Below, one piece after another: positions 35,766 to 44,454 of a DNA stretch of 64,000 bases. The translations under genes and the position numbers were made by a program. Position 1 is the first letter of the stretch. Each line of letters opens with the position of its first letter. This DNA comes from Variovorax sp. J22P240. GTDB taxonomy: Bacteria > Pseudomonadota > Gammaproteobacteria > Burkholderiales > Burkholderiaceae_C. Where the stretch lies: positions 1 through 64,000 of the forward strand of contig NZ_JASZYR010000004.1 in the NCBI RefSeq assembly GCF_030316855.1. The letters are read 5' to 3'. Under the pieces are notes generated by a model, which saw only the letters and a program-made list of their open reading frames with translations, had not been told where the DNA came from and searched no databases.

Positions 35766-36503
35766 ATGGCCACATCCATGGTTCGTGCACTGGCGGCGTT
35801 GCTCCTCCTGGCCACGGCGGGAACCCACTCCGCGGCCGCCTCGGACTTCGCTTCCGAGCGCCGGCGGATGATGGAGCAGATCGAGCTGCTGGCGCGCCAG
35901 ACCAGCGTCGAGACCGGCAGGCCCGCCTTCGACGCGCGGGTGATGACCGTCATGAGCACCGTGCCGCGGCATGAGTTCGTGCCGTCGGATCAGGTCGATG
36001 TCGCTTACGCCAACCGGCCCGTACCGATCGGCCATGGGCAGACCATCTCGCAGCCCTACATCGTCGCGCTCATGACCGATCTGGCGAAGGCGGAGCCGGG
36101 CCACAAGGTGCTCGAGGTGGGTACCGGCTCGGGCTACCAGGCGGCGGTGATGGCACGGCTGGCCCGCGCGGTCTACACCATCGAGATCATCGAGCCGCTG
36201 GGGCTGCAGGCCACGCAACGCCTCCAGAAGCTGGGCTACGGCAATGTCCAGGTGCGCACGGGCGACGGCTATCACGGCTGGGAGGAGCATGCGCCCTACG
36301 ACGCGATTCTCGTGACCGCGGCGGCCAGCCACGTCCCGCCGCCGCTCATCCGCCAGCTCAAGCCCGGTGGCCGGATGGTGATTCCGGTGGGTGCGGCGTT
36401 CATGGTCCAGCAGTTGATGCTCATCGAGAAGAACGCGGACGGAACGGTGTCGACGCGGCAGATCCTGCCGGTGGCCTTCGTTCCGCTGACCGGACGGCGC
36501 TGA
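35766..36503 (+). CDS. pcm: protein-L-isoaspartate O-methyltransferase with a signal peptide
   Basis: The ATG at 35766 gives a 245-residue precursor whose first 30 residues (VRALAALLLLATAGTHSAAA) look like a cleavable export signal. The rest is a full PIMT domain with SAM motif I VLEVGTGSGYQAAV, the substrate segment VPIGHGQTISQPYIVALM and ILVTAAASHVPPPL. It methylates isoaspartyl residues for protein repair. Export is odd because SAM is cytoplasmic. Further in-frame starts at 35709 and 35778 exist, and the last would keep the signal. It is followed 13 bases later by a spermidine-synthase-like gene. Confidence 0.87.
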   Translation: MATSMVRALAALLLLATAGTHSAAASDFASERRRMMEQIELLARQTSVETGRPAFDARVMTVMSTVPRHEFVPSDQVDVAYANRPVPIGHGQTISQPYIVALMTDLAKAEPGHKVLEVGTGSGYQAAVMARLARAVYTIEIIEPLGLQATQRLQKLGYGNVQVRTGDGYHGWEEHAPYDAILVTAAASHVPPPLIRQLKPGGRMVIPVGAAFMVQQLMLIEKNADGTVSTRQILPVAFVPLTGRR

Positions 36504-36516
36504 GCCCGGAGCGTCG

Positions 36517-38919
36517 ATGGCCGCCGCGCCGCTGATCGCCGTGGCCCTGGTCTCGGCCGCGGCGCTGGCCTACGAGATTTTGCTGATGCGGCTGTTCTCG
36601 GTGATCCTGTGGCACCACTTCGCTTACATGATCATCAGCCTCGCACTGCTCGGCTGGGGCGCCAGCGGTGCGCTGCTGACGCTGGCGCAGCGCGCGGTTC
36701 AGCAGCATTTCGCGCCGCTGTTCTGTGCGTCCGCCGCGGTGTTCGGGCTCAGCGCGATCGGCTGCTTCCTGCTGGCGCAGCGCGTGCCGTTCAATCCGCT
36801 GGAAATCCTCTGGGACCCGCGCCAGCCGGCCTACCTGTTCGCCGTCTACCTGCTGCTCCTGGTTCCCTTCCTGTGCGCCGGGGCTTGCGTCTGCATGGCC
36901 CTGTCGCGATTTCGCGGACAGGTGTCGCGCATCTACAGCGTCGACATCCTCGGCGCCGGCGCGGGAAGCCTGGGCATCGTGGCGCTGCTGTTCGTGCTGT
37001 CGCCTTCCGATGCATTGCAACTGATCGGTGCGCTGGGGTGCGTCGCGGCGGCGATCGGGTGGCTCGAATGTGGTGGGCATCGGCGCTGGCCGGCGTTCGC
37101 GCTCGCGGCCCTGGCCGGCGTGCCCTTGCTGCTGCCCTCGGCCTGGATGACGCCGGTGATGTCGCCCTACAAGGAGTTGTCGCAGACCTTGCGCATTCCC
37201 GGCACGCGGGTGGTGGCACAGCGTTCGAGCCCGCTGGGCCTCGTCAGCGTGGTCGAGAGCCCGCGCATCCCGCTGCGCCATGCGCCCGGCCTGAGCCTCA
37301 CCGCGTCGACCGAGCCGCCGCCGCAGTGGGGCGTCTTCACCGACGGCGAAGGACTCAACGCGCTGACCCGCTTCGACGGGCGGCGCGCCAGCCTGGCCCA
37401 TCTGGACCAGATCAGTTCTGCGCTGCCCTATCACCTGCTGAATCGGCCGCACGTCCTGGTGCTGGGCTCCGGCGCAGGGGCGGACGTGCTGCAGGCGCAC
37501 TATCACGGCGCGCGCCGCATCGATGCGGTGGAGCTGAATCCCCAGGTCGTCGAACTGGTGCGAGGCCAGTTCGCGGCCGCGGCGGGCGGTGTCTATGGGT
37601 CGATGGCGCACGTGCACGTGGCAGAGGCGCGGGGCTTCATCGCGGCGAGCCGGGACCGCTACGACCTTGTCCAGGTGGCGCTGCTGGATTCCTTCAGTGC
37701 GTCCTCGGCCGGCCTCTACGCGCTCGCGGAGAACTATCTCTACACGGTCGAAGCCATGCAGGACGACCTGCGCCACCTGCAGCCCGGCGGCCTGCTGGCG
37801 GTCACGCGCTGGGTCACGCTGCCGCCGCGCGATGCGCTCAAGCTCTTTGCCGCCGCGGTGGTTGCGCTGGAACGATCGGGCGTCGGCGACCCCGCATCGC
37901 GGCTGGCGTTGATCCGCAGCTGGAAGACCAGCACGCTGCTGGTCAAGAACGGCGCGTTCACCAGCGAGGACATCGCTGCGATCAAGAGCTTCTGCATCGC
38001 CCGCTCCTTCGACGTGGCCTTCTACCCCGGCATGCGGCGGGATGAGGCGAATCGCTTCAACGTGGTCGAGGGCCCCGACCTGTTCGACGGCGCGCAGGCA
38101 CTGCTCGGTCCGGGGCGCGGCGAATTCATGGAGCGCTACAAGTTCCACATCGAACCGGCCACCGACGACAAGCCGCACTTCTTTCACTTCTTCAAGTGGC
38201 GCTCGCTGGCGGAACTACTGTCGCTGAAAGAGCAGGGCGGTCTGCCGCTGCTCGAATGGGGCTATCCGGTGCTGGTGGCCACGCTGGTGCAGGCGGCGCT
38301 CGCAAGCCTTCTGATGATCGGGCTGCCGCTCGCATGGGTCGCGCGATCCGGTGCGCGGCAGGGCGCGAGCGCATCGGGCGCCGCATCGCGCGGGCGTGTG
38401 CTGACCTATTTCCTGGCGATCGGCTTCGGCTTCATGTTCGTCGAGATCGCGTTCATCCAGAAGTTCGTCCTGTTCCTGAGTCATCCGCTGTATGCGATTG
38501 CCGTCGTGCTGTTCGCGTTCCTGCTGTTCGCTGGCATCGGCAGCCGCGTGTCGGGCCGGCTGAAGGGGTACCCGGTGGCTGCGGTGGTGGGCGCCATTGC
38601 CGTGTCGGCGGCGCTTTGCCTGCTCCTGCTGCCCTGGCTCTTCCAGCACGCGATGGGCCTGCCCGATGCGGCGCGGATTCTGATTGCGGCAGCGCTCATC
38701 GCACCGCTGGCGTTCTTCATGGGCATGCCCTTTCCGCTGGGCCTGACCAGGGTGGAGGCTGCCGATGCCCGCCTCATTCCCTGGGCCTGGGGCATCAACG
38801 GCTGCGCCTCGGTCACTGCGGCGGTGCTGGCCACCTTGCTCGCGATTCACATCGGCTTCACGGCCGTGGTCGTGGCCGCGCTGGTTCTGTACGGAGTGGC
38901 CGCCGTGGCGCGTCCCTGA
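36517..38919 (+). CDS. membrane-embedded spermidine-synthase-like protein
   Basis: This 800-residue protein has about seven N-terminal transmembrane helices (residues 1-215). A soluble aminopropyltransferase/methyltransferase-like domain at about 305-560 includes VLGSGAGADVLQ, the acidic DAVELNPQVV and the gate-like segment ALLDSFSASSAGLYAL. About seven more helices follow from about 590. This sandwich is known in bacterial spermine/spermidine-synthase-like proteins of unknown substrate. CGGAG precedes the ATG. Its neighbour is the exported PIMT. Confidence 0.85.
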   Translation: MAAAPLIAVALVSAAALAYEILLMRLFSVILWHHFAYMIISLALLGWGASGALLTLAQRAVQQHFAPLFCASAAVFGLSAIGCFLLAQRVPFNPLEILWDPRQPAYLFAVYLLLLVPFLCAGACVCMALSRFRGQVSRIYSVDILGAGAGSLGIVALLFVLSPSDALQLIGALGCVAAAIGWLECGGHRRWPAFALAALAGVPLLLPSAWMTPVMSPYKELSQTLRIPGTRVVAQRSSPLGLVSVVESPRIPLRHAPGLSLTASTEPPPQWGVFTDGEGLNALTRFDGRRASLAHLDQISSALPYHLLNRPHVLVLGSGAGADVLQAHYHGARRIDAVELNPQVVELVRGQFAAAAGGVYGSMAHVHVAEARGFIAASRDRYDLVQVALLDSFSASSAGLYALAENYLYTVEAMQDDLRHLQPGGLLAVTRWVTLPPRDALKLFAAAVVALERSGVGDPASRLALIRSWKTSTLLVKNGAFTSEDIAAIKSFCIARSFDVAFYPGMRRDEANRFNVVEGPDLFDGAQALLGPGRGEFMERYKFHIEPATDDKPHFFHFFKWRSLAELLSLKEQGGLPLLEWGYPVLVATLVQAALASLLMIGLPLAWVARSGARQGASASGAASRGRVLTYFLAIGFGFMFVEIAFIQKFVLFLSHPLYAIAVVLFAFLLFAGIGSRVSGRLKGYPVAAVVGAIAVSAALCLLLLPWLFQHAMGLPDAARILIAAALIAPLAFFMGMPFPLGLTRVEAADARLIPWAWGINGCASVTAAVLATLLAIHIGFTAVVVAALVLYGVAAVARP

Positions 38920-38992
38920 CGCGTTTCGGGGTTGACAGCGCATCGACTTCGCCAAAGGATGGCCTGCCATTGAACTCCCATACCGGCCGGGG

Positions 38993-39793
38993 ATGAAACC
39001 TGCTGCCATCATGCTTTGGCTCGTCACCGCCTGCGCCATCGCGCTGGCTGCGCCCGCCATGTTCCAGGACAGTCTTCTTTACCACCCCGCCCGGGCGCAA
39101 GCCGCCGACATGGTGTCCGCCGGGCTCGTCGCCTGGCCGGCAGAGGGCGACTTTCGTGGCCTGGTGGCGGAGCCGGCCGGGCCGGCGCGCGGCACGGCTC
39201 TCGTGTTCCACGGCAATGCAGGCCATGCGGGACATCGCGACTACTACGCCGCTGTGCTCACCCGCCTCGGCTTGCGCGTGATCCTGGCCGAATACCCGGC
39301 GTACGGTCCGCGTGAGGGCGCGCTGGGCGAGCGCAGCCTGGTCGAGGACGCCGGGCAGACCATCGCGCTGGCCCATCGCCTGCACGGGCCGCCCTTGCTG
39401 CTCATCGGCGAATCGCTGGGCGCCGGAGTGGCCGCCGCGGCGGGCGCGAGGCAACCCGAGCATGTCGCGGCCCTGATGCTCATCACGCCTTGGGACACGC
39501 TCGAACACGTCGCGGCCTACCACTATCCGTGGCTGCCGGTGAGTTGGTTGCTGAGGGATCGCTACGACAGCGCAGCGCATCTCGCGTCGATCGGGCGCCC
39601 CGTGCTGGTGGCGGTTGCCGAGCGCGACCGCATCGTTCCTGCGCGCTTCGGAACGGCGCTGTATGAGGCGCTGCCCGGTCCCAAGCGGCTCGAAGTCGTG
39701 CGCGCCGCCGACCACAACGACTGGATCCGCTACGTCAACGACGCGTGGTGGCGCAGCGCCGTGGGATTCCTGCTTGGAGATCCGCCTCGGTAG
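38993..39793 (+). CDS. alpha/beta-hydrolase, exported or membrane-anchored
   Basis: The 266-residue protein has an N-terminal hydrophobic segment (residues 4-22, anchor or signal). An ABHD13/BEM46-like hydrolase domain follows: VFHGNAGHAGHRDYY, nucleophile motif LIGESLGAGVAA, Asp in VAVAERDRIVP and His in ADHNDWIRY. The family is widespread and its substrates are unknown. It is separated by 73 bases from the preceding membrane protein gene. Confidence 0.85.
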   Translation: MKPAAIMLWLVTACAIALAAPAMFQDSLLYHPARAQAADMVSAGLVAWPAEGDFRGLVAEPAGPARGTALVFHGNAGHAGHRDYYAAVLTRLGLRVILAEYPAYGPREGALGERSLVEDAGQTIALAHRLHGPPLLLIGESLGAGVAAAAGARQPEHVAALMLITPWDTLEHVAAYHYPWLPVSWLLRDRYDSAAHLASIGRPVLVAVAERDRIVPARFGTALYEALPGPKRLEVVRAADHNDWIRYVNDAWWRSAVGFLLGDPPR

Positions 39794-39828
39794 CGCAGGG
39801 CGCGCCGCCGTTGCCCGGAGTTGTCGTC

Positions 39829-40908
39829 ATGAAGCGACCGATCATCGATGACCTGTGGAGCCACATGCTCCGCGTCCTGTGCTTGTGCACGCTGGCTTCG
39901 ACGCTTCAGGCCGCACCGCTCGATGCGGACGAAGAGGTCATGTTCATACCCGGCATCGCACGCGCCACCGACGCTGGCGCGATCGAGTTCGACGTTCACG
40001 CCTGGCTTCACGAGAAAGAACCGCTGCTCGTGGCGCATCGCGTGCTGGCGCGCTATCTGGATCTCGACCTCGAGAAGCTGTCGCCGCTCGAGCGTGCGCG
40101 CTTCAGCCGGCGCGCTGCGTTGTTTCGAACCGAGTCGGAAGAAGACAACGTGATCGAGCTCGTGATCGAGGGCGTCAAGGGGCGCGTCGCACTGCCGCCG
40201 ACCGCGAGGAACGGGCGCAGCGACGCCAGGCTGACCGTCGATGCCAGTGTGGCGCGCGGACCCGAGGAAGTCGTGCGCTTTCACGCCTACACGGCGCTCA
40301 CCGACCCGCGCCGCTTCAAGGGGGAGGCGCGGCTCGTGCCGGCGCAGGGGCTGTCCGTGATCTCGGACATCGACGACACCATCAAGCACACCAACGTGCG
40401 CGACCAGCGCGAGATGCTGCTCAACACCTTCGTCCGCCGATTCACGCCGGTCGAGGGCATGGCATCGCACTACCGAGCGCTCGCAGCCAGCCCCGACACA
40501 CGCTTTCACTACCTCTCGGCGAGCCCGATCCAGCTCTATCCACCTCTGGCGGATTTCCTGGTGGGTGGCGGGTTTCCCCCTGGTAGCGTGCATCTGCGCG
40601 AGAGCACGACCTGGCGCACCCTCATTCCGTCGGAAGGCGAATCGCGCATCCACAAACTCGCGGTCATCGAACGCCTGTTGGCCGACTTTCCGCAACGCCG
40701 CTTCCTGCTGGTGGGCGACTCCGGCGAATCGGATCCCGAGATCTACGGCGAGGTCGCACGAGCGCACGCCGGGCAGATCCACGGCATCGTCATCCGCAAC
40801 GTGACCCAGGAGTCTCGCGAAGCAGCACGCTATGCCAAGGCGTTCGAAGGTGTTGACGAAGGCCTCTGGCACGTCATCCACGAGAAGGATGCCTGGCCCG
40901 TGCGCTAA
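39829..40908 (+). CDS. App1-type phosphatidate phosphatase-domain protein (DUF2183)
   Basis: From the ATG at 39829 (CGGAG 8 bases upstream) the product is 359 residues with a likely signal peptide ending near LQAAPLDA. The C-terminal half contains the HAD-like catalytic motif ISDIDDTIKHT (DxDxT) and the App1 segments HYLSASPIQLYPPLADFL and FLLVGDSGESDPEIY. In yeast, App1 dephosphorylates phosphatidate; bacterial homologues are little studied. It lies in a run of plus-strand genes starting at 38993. Confidence 0.87.
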   Translation: MKRPIIDDLWSHMLRVLCLCTLASTLQAAPLDADEEVMFIPGIARATDAGAIEFDVHAWLHEKEPLLVAHRVLARYLDLDLEKLSPLERARFSRRAALFRTESEEDNVIELVIEGVKGRVALPPTARNGRSDARLTVDASVARGPEEVVRFHAYTALTDPRRFKGEARLVPAQGLSVISDIDDTIKHTNVRDQREMLLNTFVRRFTPVEGMASHYRALAASPDTRFHYLSASPIQLYPPLADFLVGGGFPPGSVHLRESTTWRTLIPSEGESRIHKLAVIERLLADFPQRRFLLVGDSGESDPEIYGEVARAHAGQIHGIVIRNVTQESREAARYAKAFEGVDEGLWHVIHEKDAWPVR

Positions 40909-40920
40909 GGCCGCAGCGAC

Positions 40921-41391
40921 ATGGTGGGAGAGATGTTCATCCAACCCGAAGCTGTCGCAACGCTCAGGCGCCGCATCGCGCAAGAAGGCTGGGCCATGGC
41001 GGGCGTCGGCACGAGGAACGCAGCCGTGACCTACGTCTACACGGTCGGATTGCAGAAGAGCTTTGCGCATCCGGACCTCATCATGTTCGGGATTGCACCG
41101 GCGCACGCCAGGAGCGTCCTCGAAGTCATTGCGCAACGCGTGAAGGCAGGCGAGCCGGTTCACGAAGGCGTCATGATCCTCGGCGCCGCGCAGATTCCCT
41201 TGATGCCCCGCGTTGCGGATGCTGCGCGCGTCGAGCTGCTGGTCCCTGCCCAACTCGCGCGCGGCCACTATGACTATGTGCAGATCGTGTGGCCCGATGG
41301 CAAGGATCGCTTTCCCTGGGAGGCCGGATTCGACAGGAGAAGGCTTCGGTCCCAGTCCTTTCTCTTCGATATCGAGGGGATGGGGACCTGA
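40921..41391 (+). CDS. DUF4262-domain protein
   Basis: This 156-residue protein opens with a typical DUF4262 block: a helix, then TYVYTVGLQKSFAHPDLIMFG, and later PDGKDRFPWEAGFD. The family has no known function. It follows the App1-like gene by 12 bases and is convergent with the arylsulfatase gene. No signal or membrane segment is seen. Confidence 0.8.
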   Translation: MVGEMFIQPEAVATLRRRIAQEGWAMAGVGTRNAAVTYVYTVGLQKSFAHPDLIMFGIAPAHARSVLEVIAQRVKAGEPVHEGVMILGAAQIPLMPRVADAARVELLVPAQLARGHYDYVQIVWPDGKDRFPWEAGFDRRRLRSQSFLFDIEGMGT

Positions 41392-41430
41392 ACTCGGGTG
41401 CAAAACAATGCGGGGTCGCGACGAAATGAC

Positions 41431-43806
41431 CTATCGCGCGCGAGCCGGCTTGCCCGCCGTGACAGCCAACTGCCCGAGTTCGACCGTCACCTTCTCGATG
41501 GTGCCCGTGAACGCGAAAGGCATCTTGTAGGTGAAGTCGATCGGCGAGCCGATGTCCATGCCCACGTCCAGCCCCTCGCCCAACGAGAACTGGATCGGGA
41601 TGGTGCGCTCCAGCCGGCCCTCGGCGATTTTCCTGCCGTTCGCGCTCATGGTGACGGTGCCGCCCTTGCCCATGCCGCCGCCGTCGTACTTGAAGGCGAC
41701 CACCAGCTTGTTCCGGCCCTTGGGCAGCGTGTTCTTCGCCGTGAAGGTCGGCCGGTCGATGCTGAGGTAGTTGTAGACGAAGGTCGGCTTGCCGTCGCGC
41801 AAGTAGAGTCCATAGCCGCCTTCCAGGCCTCCGTGCGTGACGATCATTCCCTCGGCCTTGCCTTCGGGAATGTTGAGTTCGGCCGTGATGCTCCATGACT
41901 TGTTGCACATCGGCGGCGACGCTGCATCGGGCAGACCGATGGTGCCCGGGTAGTAGGTGATGCTCGTGCGCCCGGCGATGAGGCTCGGTCTTCCCATCAG
42001 CTCGGCGTTCAGGCGGATGGTGGCGCGCCAATCGAGCGGCAGCACGCTGTACCTCGCCGCTTCGATCCACCACAGATCCTGCAGCTGGCGCAGCCGGTCC
42101 GGATGCTTCTTCGACAGGTCGTTGGACTGCGAAAAATCCTCGTCGATGTTGTAGAGCTCCCAGGGCGCCTTGTCGGGGTCCCAGTCCTGGCGGTTGGGGT
42201 CCCACGGCACGAAGGATGGGGACGATGCCATCCAGCCATCGTGATAGAGGCCTCGATTGCACGCGAGCTCGAAGTACTGCGTCTTTCGCTGGCTCTTCGC
42301 GCCTGCATTCGCGAAGGTGTGGGCGAAGCTCAGGCCCTCGATCGGCTTCTGCTTGATGCCGTTGAGCTCGCTCGGCGCGGTGACGCCGCACACTTCGTAG
42401 AGGGTAGGCACGAGATCGATGGTGTGGATGAACTGGTCGCGCAGGCCGCCCTTGTCCTTGATGCGCGCGGGCCACGAGATGATCATGGGGTTGCGGGTGC
42501 CGCCGAAATGGCTGGCGACCTGCTTGGTCCACTGGAAGGGGGTGTTCATCGCGTGAGCCCATGCCGACGGGAAGTGGTTGAAGTGCCTGGGCCCGCCGAG
42601 CTCGTCGATCGCCTTGAGGTTGTCCTGCCACTTCTCTGGAAAGCCGTTGAAGAACAGGTTTTCGCACAGCGAGCCCTCGAGGCCGCCCTCTGCGCTTGCG
42701 CCGTTGTCGCCGGCGATGTAGATGAAGATCGTGTTGTCGGCGTCCGGCAATTGCTTGCAGGCCTCGATGACACGACCCATCTCGTGGTCGCAGTGCGCTG
42801 CGAAGCCGGCGAAGACTTCCATCATCCGCGCGTAGATGCGCTTCTGGTCGGCATTGAGCGAGCTCCACGCCGGCAGGCCCTTGGATCTGGTGGTCAGCTT
42901 CGTGCCCTTGGGGATGACGCCGAGCCTGAGCTGTCTCGCGTGGGTCTCCTCGCGGTACTTGTCCCAGCCGCCGTCGAACTTGCCCTTGAACTTCGAGATC
43001 CAATCCTTCGGCGTGTGGTGGGGTGCATGCGTGGCACCGGTCGCGAGGTACAGGAAGTACGGCCGGTCGGGTGAAATGCTCTTCGCTTTCCGAATCCAGG
43101 CGATCGACTTGTCGGCCAGATCGGTCGTGAGGTGGTAGTCCGGGTCCGTCGATGCCGGTACCAGGTCGCGGTTCTGGAACAGGATGGGGTTCCAGTGGTT
43201 CATGTCGCCGGCATTGAAGCCGTAGAAGTAGTCGAAGCCCAGTCCGTTCGCCCAGCGGTCGAAGGGTCCCGTCGCGCTGGTCTCCCAGGGCGGCGTGTTG
43301 TGGTTCTTGCCGATCCAGGCCGTCATATAGCCGTTCTGCCGCAGCACCTCGCCGATCGTGCCGCAGCTCCGGGGCAGGACGCACGTGTAGCCGTCGTACC
43401 CGGTGGCCGCTTCGGTGATGCCCGCGAAAGCCGCGGAATGGTGGTTGCGGCCGGTGATCAGCGCGGCCCGGGTGGGGCTGCACAGCGCGGTGGTGTGGAA
43501 CCGGTTGTAGCGCAAGCCCTCGGCTGCGAGTCTGTCCATGGTGGGCGAGGGAATGCCGCCGCCGAAGGTGCCGTACTGGCCGAATCCGCAATCGTCGATC
43601 AGGACCAGCACGATGTTGGGCGCGCCCGGCGGTGCCTTCACGGGTTGGGGAAACTGTGCCGGATCGGAGTCGAGGAAGGTGCGCCCGACGTCGCCGGGGA
43701 AGTGGAAGTCGGGGCGGGGGAGTACTTCAGGGGTGCTGTCCGCGGGGACCGCCTCTGCAGAGGCTTGCTTGCGCGACACGGGACTGCTGGGCTTCTTTGC
43801 CATCAT
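41431..43806 (-). CDS. arylsulfatase (type I, Cys-dependent, about 790 residues)
   Basis: The product is a large type I sulfatase with the formylglycine signature CSPTRAALITG, in which the Cys is oxidised by a maturase. Metal ligands are in VLIDDCGFGQYG, with further Asp/Asn in FIYIAGDNGASAEG. A C-terminal domain of about 200 residues follows (concanavalin-like strands, MPFAFTGTIEKVTVELG). It hydrolyses sulfate esters. No signal peptide is seen, so it appears cytoplasmic. Two adjacent ATGs (43806 and 43803) share the AGGAG site. No sulfatase-modifying factor gene is visible in the window. Confidence 0.93.
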   Translation of the reverse strand: MMAKKPSSPVSRKQASAEAVPADSTPEVLPRPDFHFPGDVGRTFLDSDPAQFPQPVKAPPGAPNIVLVLIDDCGFGQYGTFGGGIPSPTMDRLAAEGLRYNRFHTTALCSPTRAALITGRNHHSAAFAGITEAATGYDGYTCVLPRSCGTIGEVLRQNGYMTAWIGKNHNTPPWETSATGPFDRWANGLGFDYFYGFNAGDMNHWNPILFQNRDLVPASTDPDYHLTTDLADKSIAWIRKAKSISPDRPYFLYLATGATHAPHHTPKDWISKFKGKFDGGWDKYREETHARQLRLGVIPKGTKLTTRSKGLPAWSSLNADQKRIYARMMEVFAGFAAHCDHEMGRVIEACKQLPDADNTIFIYIAGDNGASAEGGLEGSLCENLFFNGFPEKWQDNLKAIDELGGPRHFNHFPSAWAHAMNTPFQWTKQVASHFGGTRNPMIISWPARIKDKGGLRDQFIHTIDLVPTLYEVCGVTAPSELNGIKQKPIEGLSFAHTFANAGAKSQRKTQYFELACNRGLYHDGWMASSPSFVPWDPNRQDWDPDKAPWELYNIDEDFSQSNDLSKKHPDRLRQLQDLWWIEAARYSVLPLDWRATIRLNAELMGRPSLIAGRTSITYYPGTIGLPDAASPPMCNKSWSITAELNIPEGKAEGMIVTHGGLEGGYGLYLRDGKPTFVYNYLSIDRPTFTAKNTLPKGRNKLVVAFKYDGGGMGKGGTVTMSANGRKIAEGRLERTIPIQFSLGEGLDVGMDIGSPIDFTYKMPFAFTGTIEKVTVELGQLAVTAGKPARAR

Positions 43807-43978
43807 TGGACTCCTGGAGTGGCTGCGCAAACGGGGTCAGCGGACAGGAGCGTCCACCTTTGCCGTTGCGAGCAGGGTGCAAGGGTGGCGCCGGTCGGGG
43901 TTGCGCGCAATTGCACATTGGTGCAGCCGCCTCCGGCTCGCAGATGTCAGCGGCGCGGCGGCGCACCACTCGCGGAGT

Positions 43979-44452
43979 TCAGTCGGCCTCGACGGGCGCA
44001 AGCATCGTCCCGCGGCAGTTCGCGCAACGGCAATGGCAGGGATAGTTCGAGGCGGCCGAGCCGTCATCCGCTGTCAGGCAATAGTCGATGAACAACTCGT
44101 CCCCCGCCTCCACGGGCACGATCGTTTGAAACTTCAGCACCAGCCGGCCCGCGTCGTCGTATTCCTCCACCGCTTCGCAGTTCGGGTCACAGGCGTGATT
44201 CAAATGGCGGGTGCCATTGCCGCCCTTGGCGCCGTCGATGGTTTCTTGGTTGGACAACGCAAACAGGTAAGTCAGCTGGTCATCCCAGGCCTTGGCCGCG
44301 ATTTCCTGTTGCGAGTAGCGTCGGCCGTTGTAAAGGCCCAGCAATGCGAAAGCGGGCAGGTCCCGCGTCGCGAAGGCGCCGAGCCCGTGGACACCACTGG
44401 GCGCCACCCTGATGCACGGGGTGGAGGATGTGTACTTGCGATGCTTTGCCAC
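43979..44452 (-). CDS. SET-domain protein (putative lysine methyltransferase)
   Basis: The 157-residue protein is a compact SET domain with the SAM-binding motif RHLNHACDPNC, the catalytic Tyr in GDELFIDYCL and a post-SET-like zinc motif CHCRCANC at the end. SET proteins methylate lysines; bacterial substrates are mostly unknown. It follows the IlvD/Edd dehydratase gene by 2 bases on the same strand. The motif set is complete, so it is probably active. Confidence 0.87.
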   Translation of the reverse strand: MAKHRKYTSSTPCIRVAPSGVHGLGAFATRDLPAFALLGLYNGRRYSQQEIAAKAWDDQLTYLFALSNQETIDGAKGGNGTRHLNHACDPNCEAVEEYDDAGRLVLKFQTIVPVEAGDELFIDYCLTADDGSAASNYPCHCRCANCRGTMLAPVEAD

Positions 44453-44454
44453 AG

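Noticed and set aside
41171..43591. An 806-codon minus-strand frame in a second frame of the arylsulfatase gene
   Set aside because: The arylsulfatase frame has the catalytic motifs; this one is Arg/His/Pro-rich and lacks any domain.
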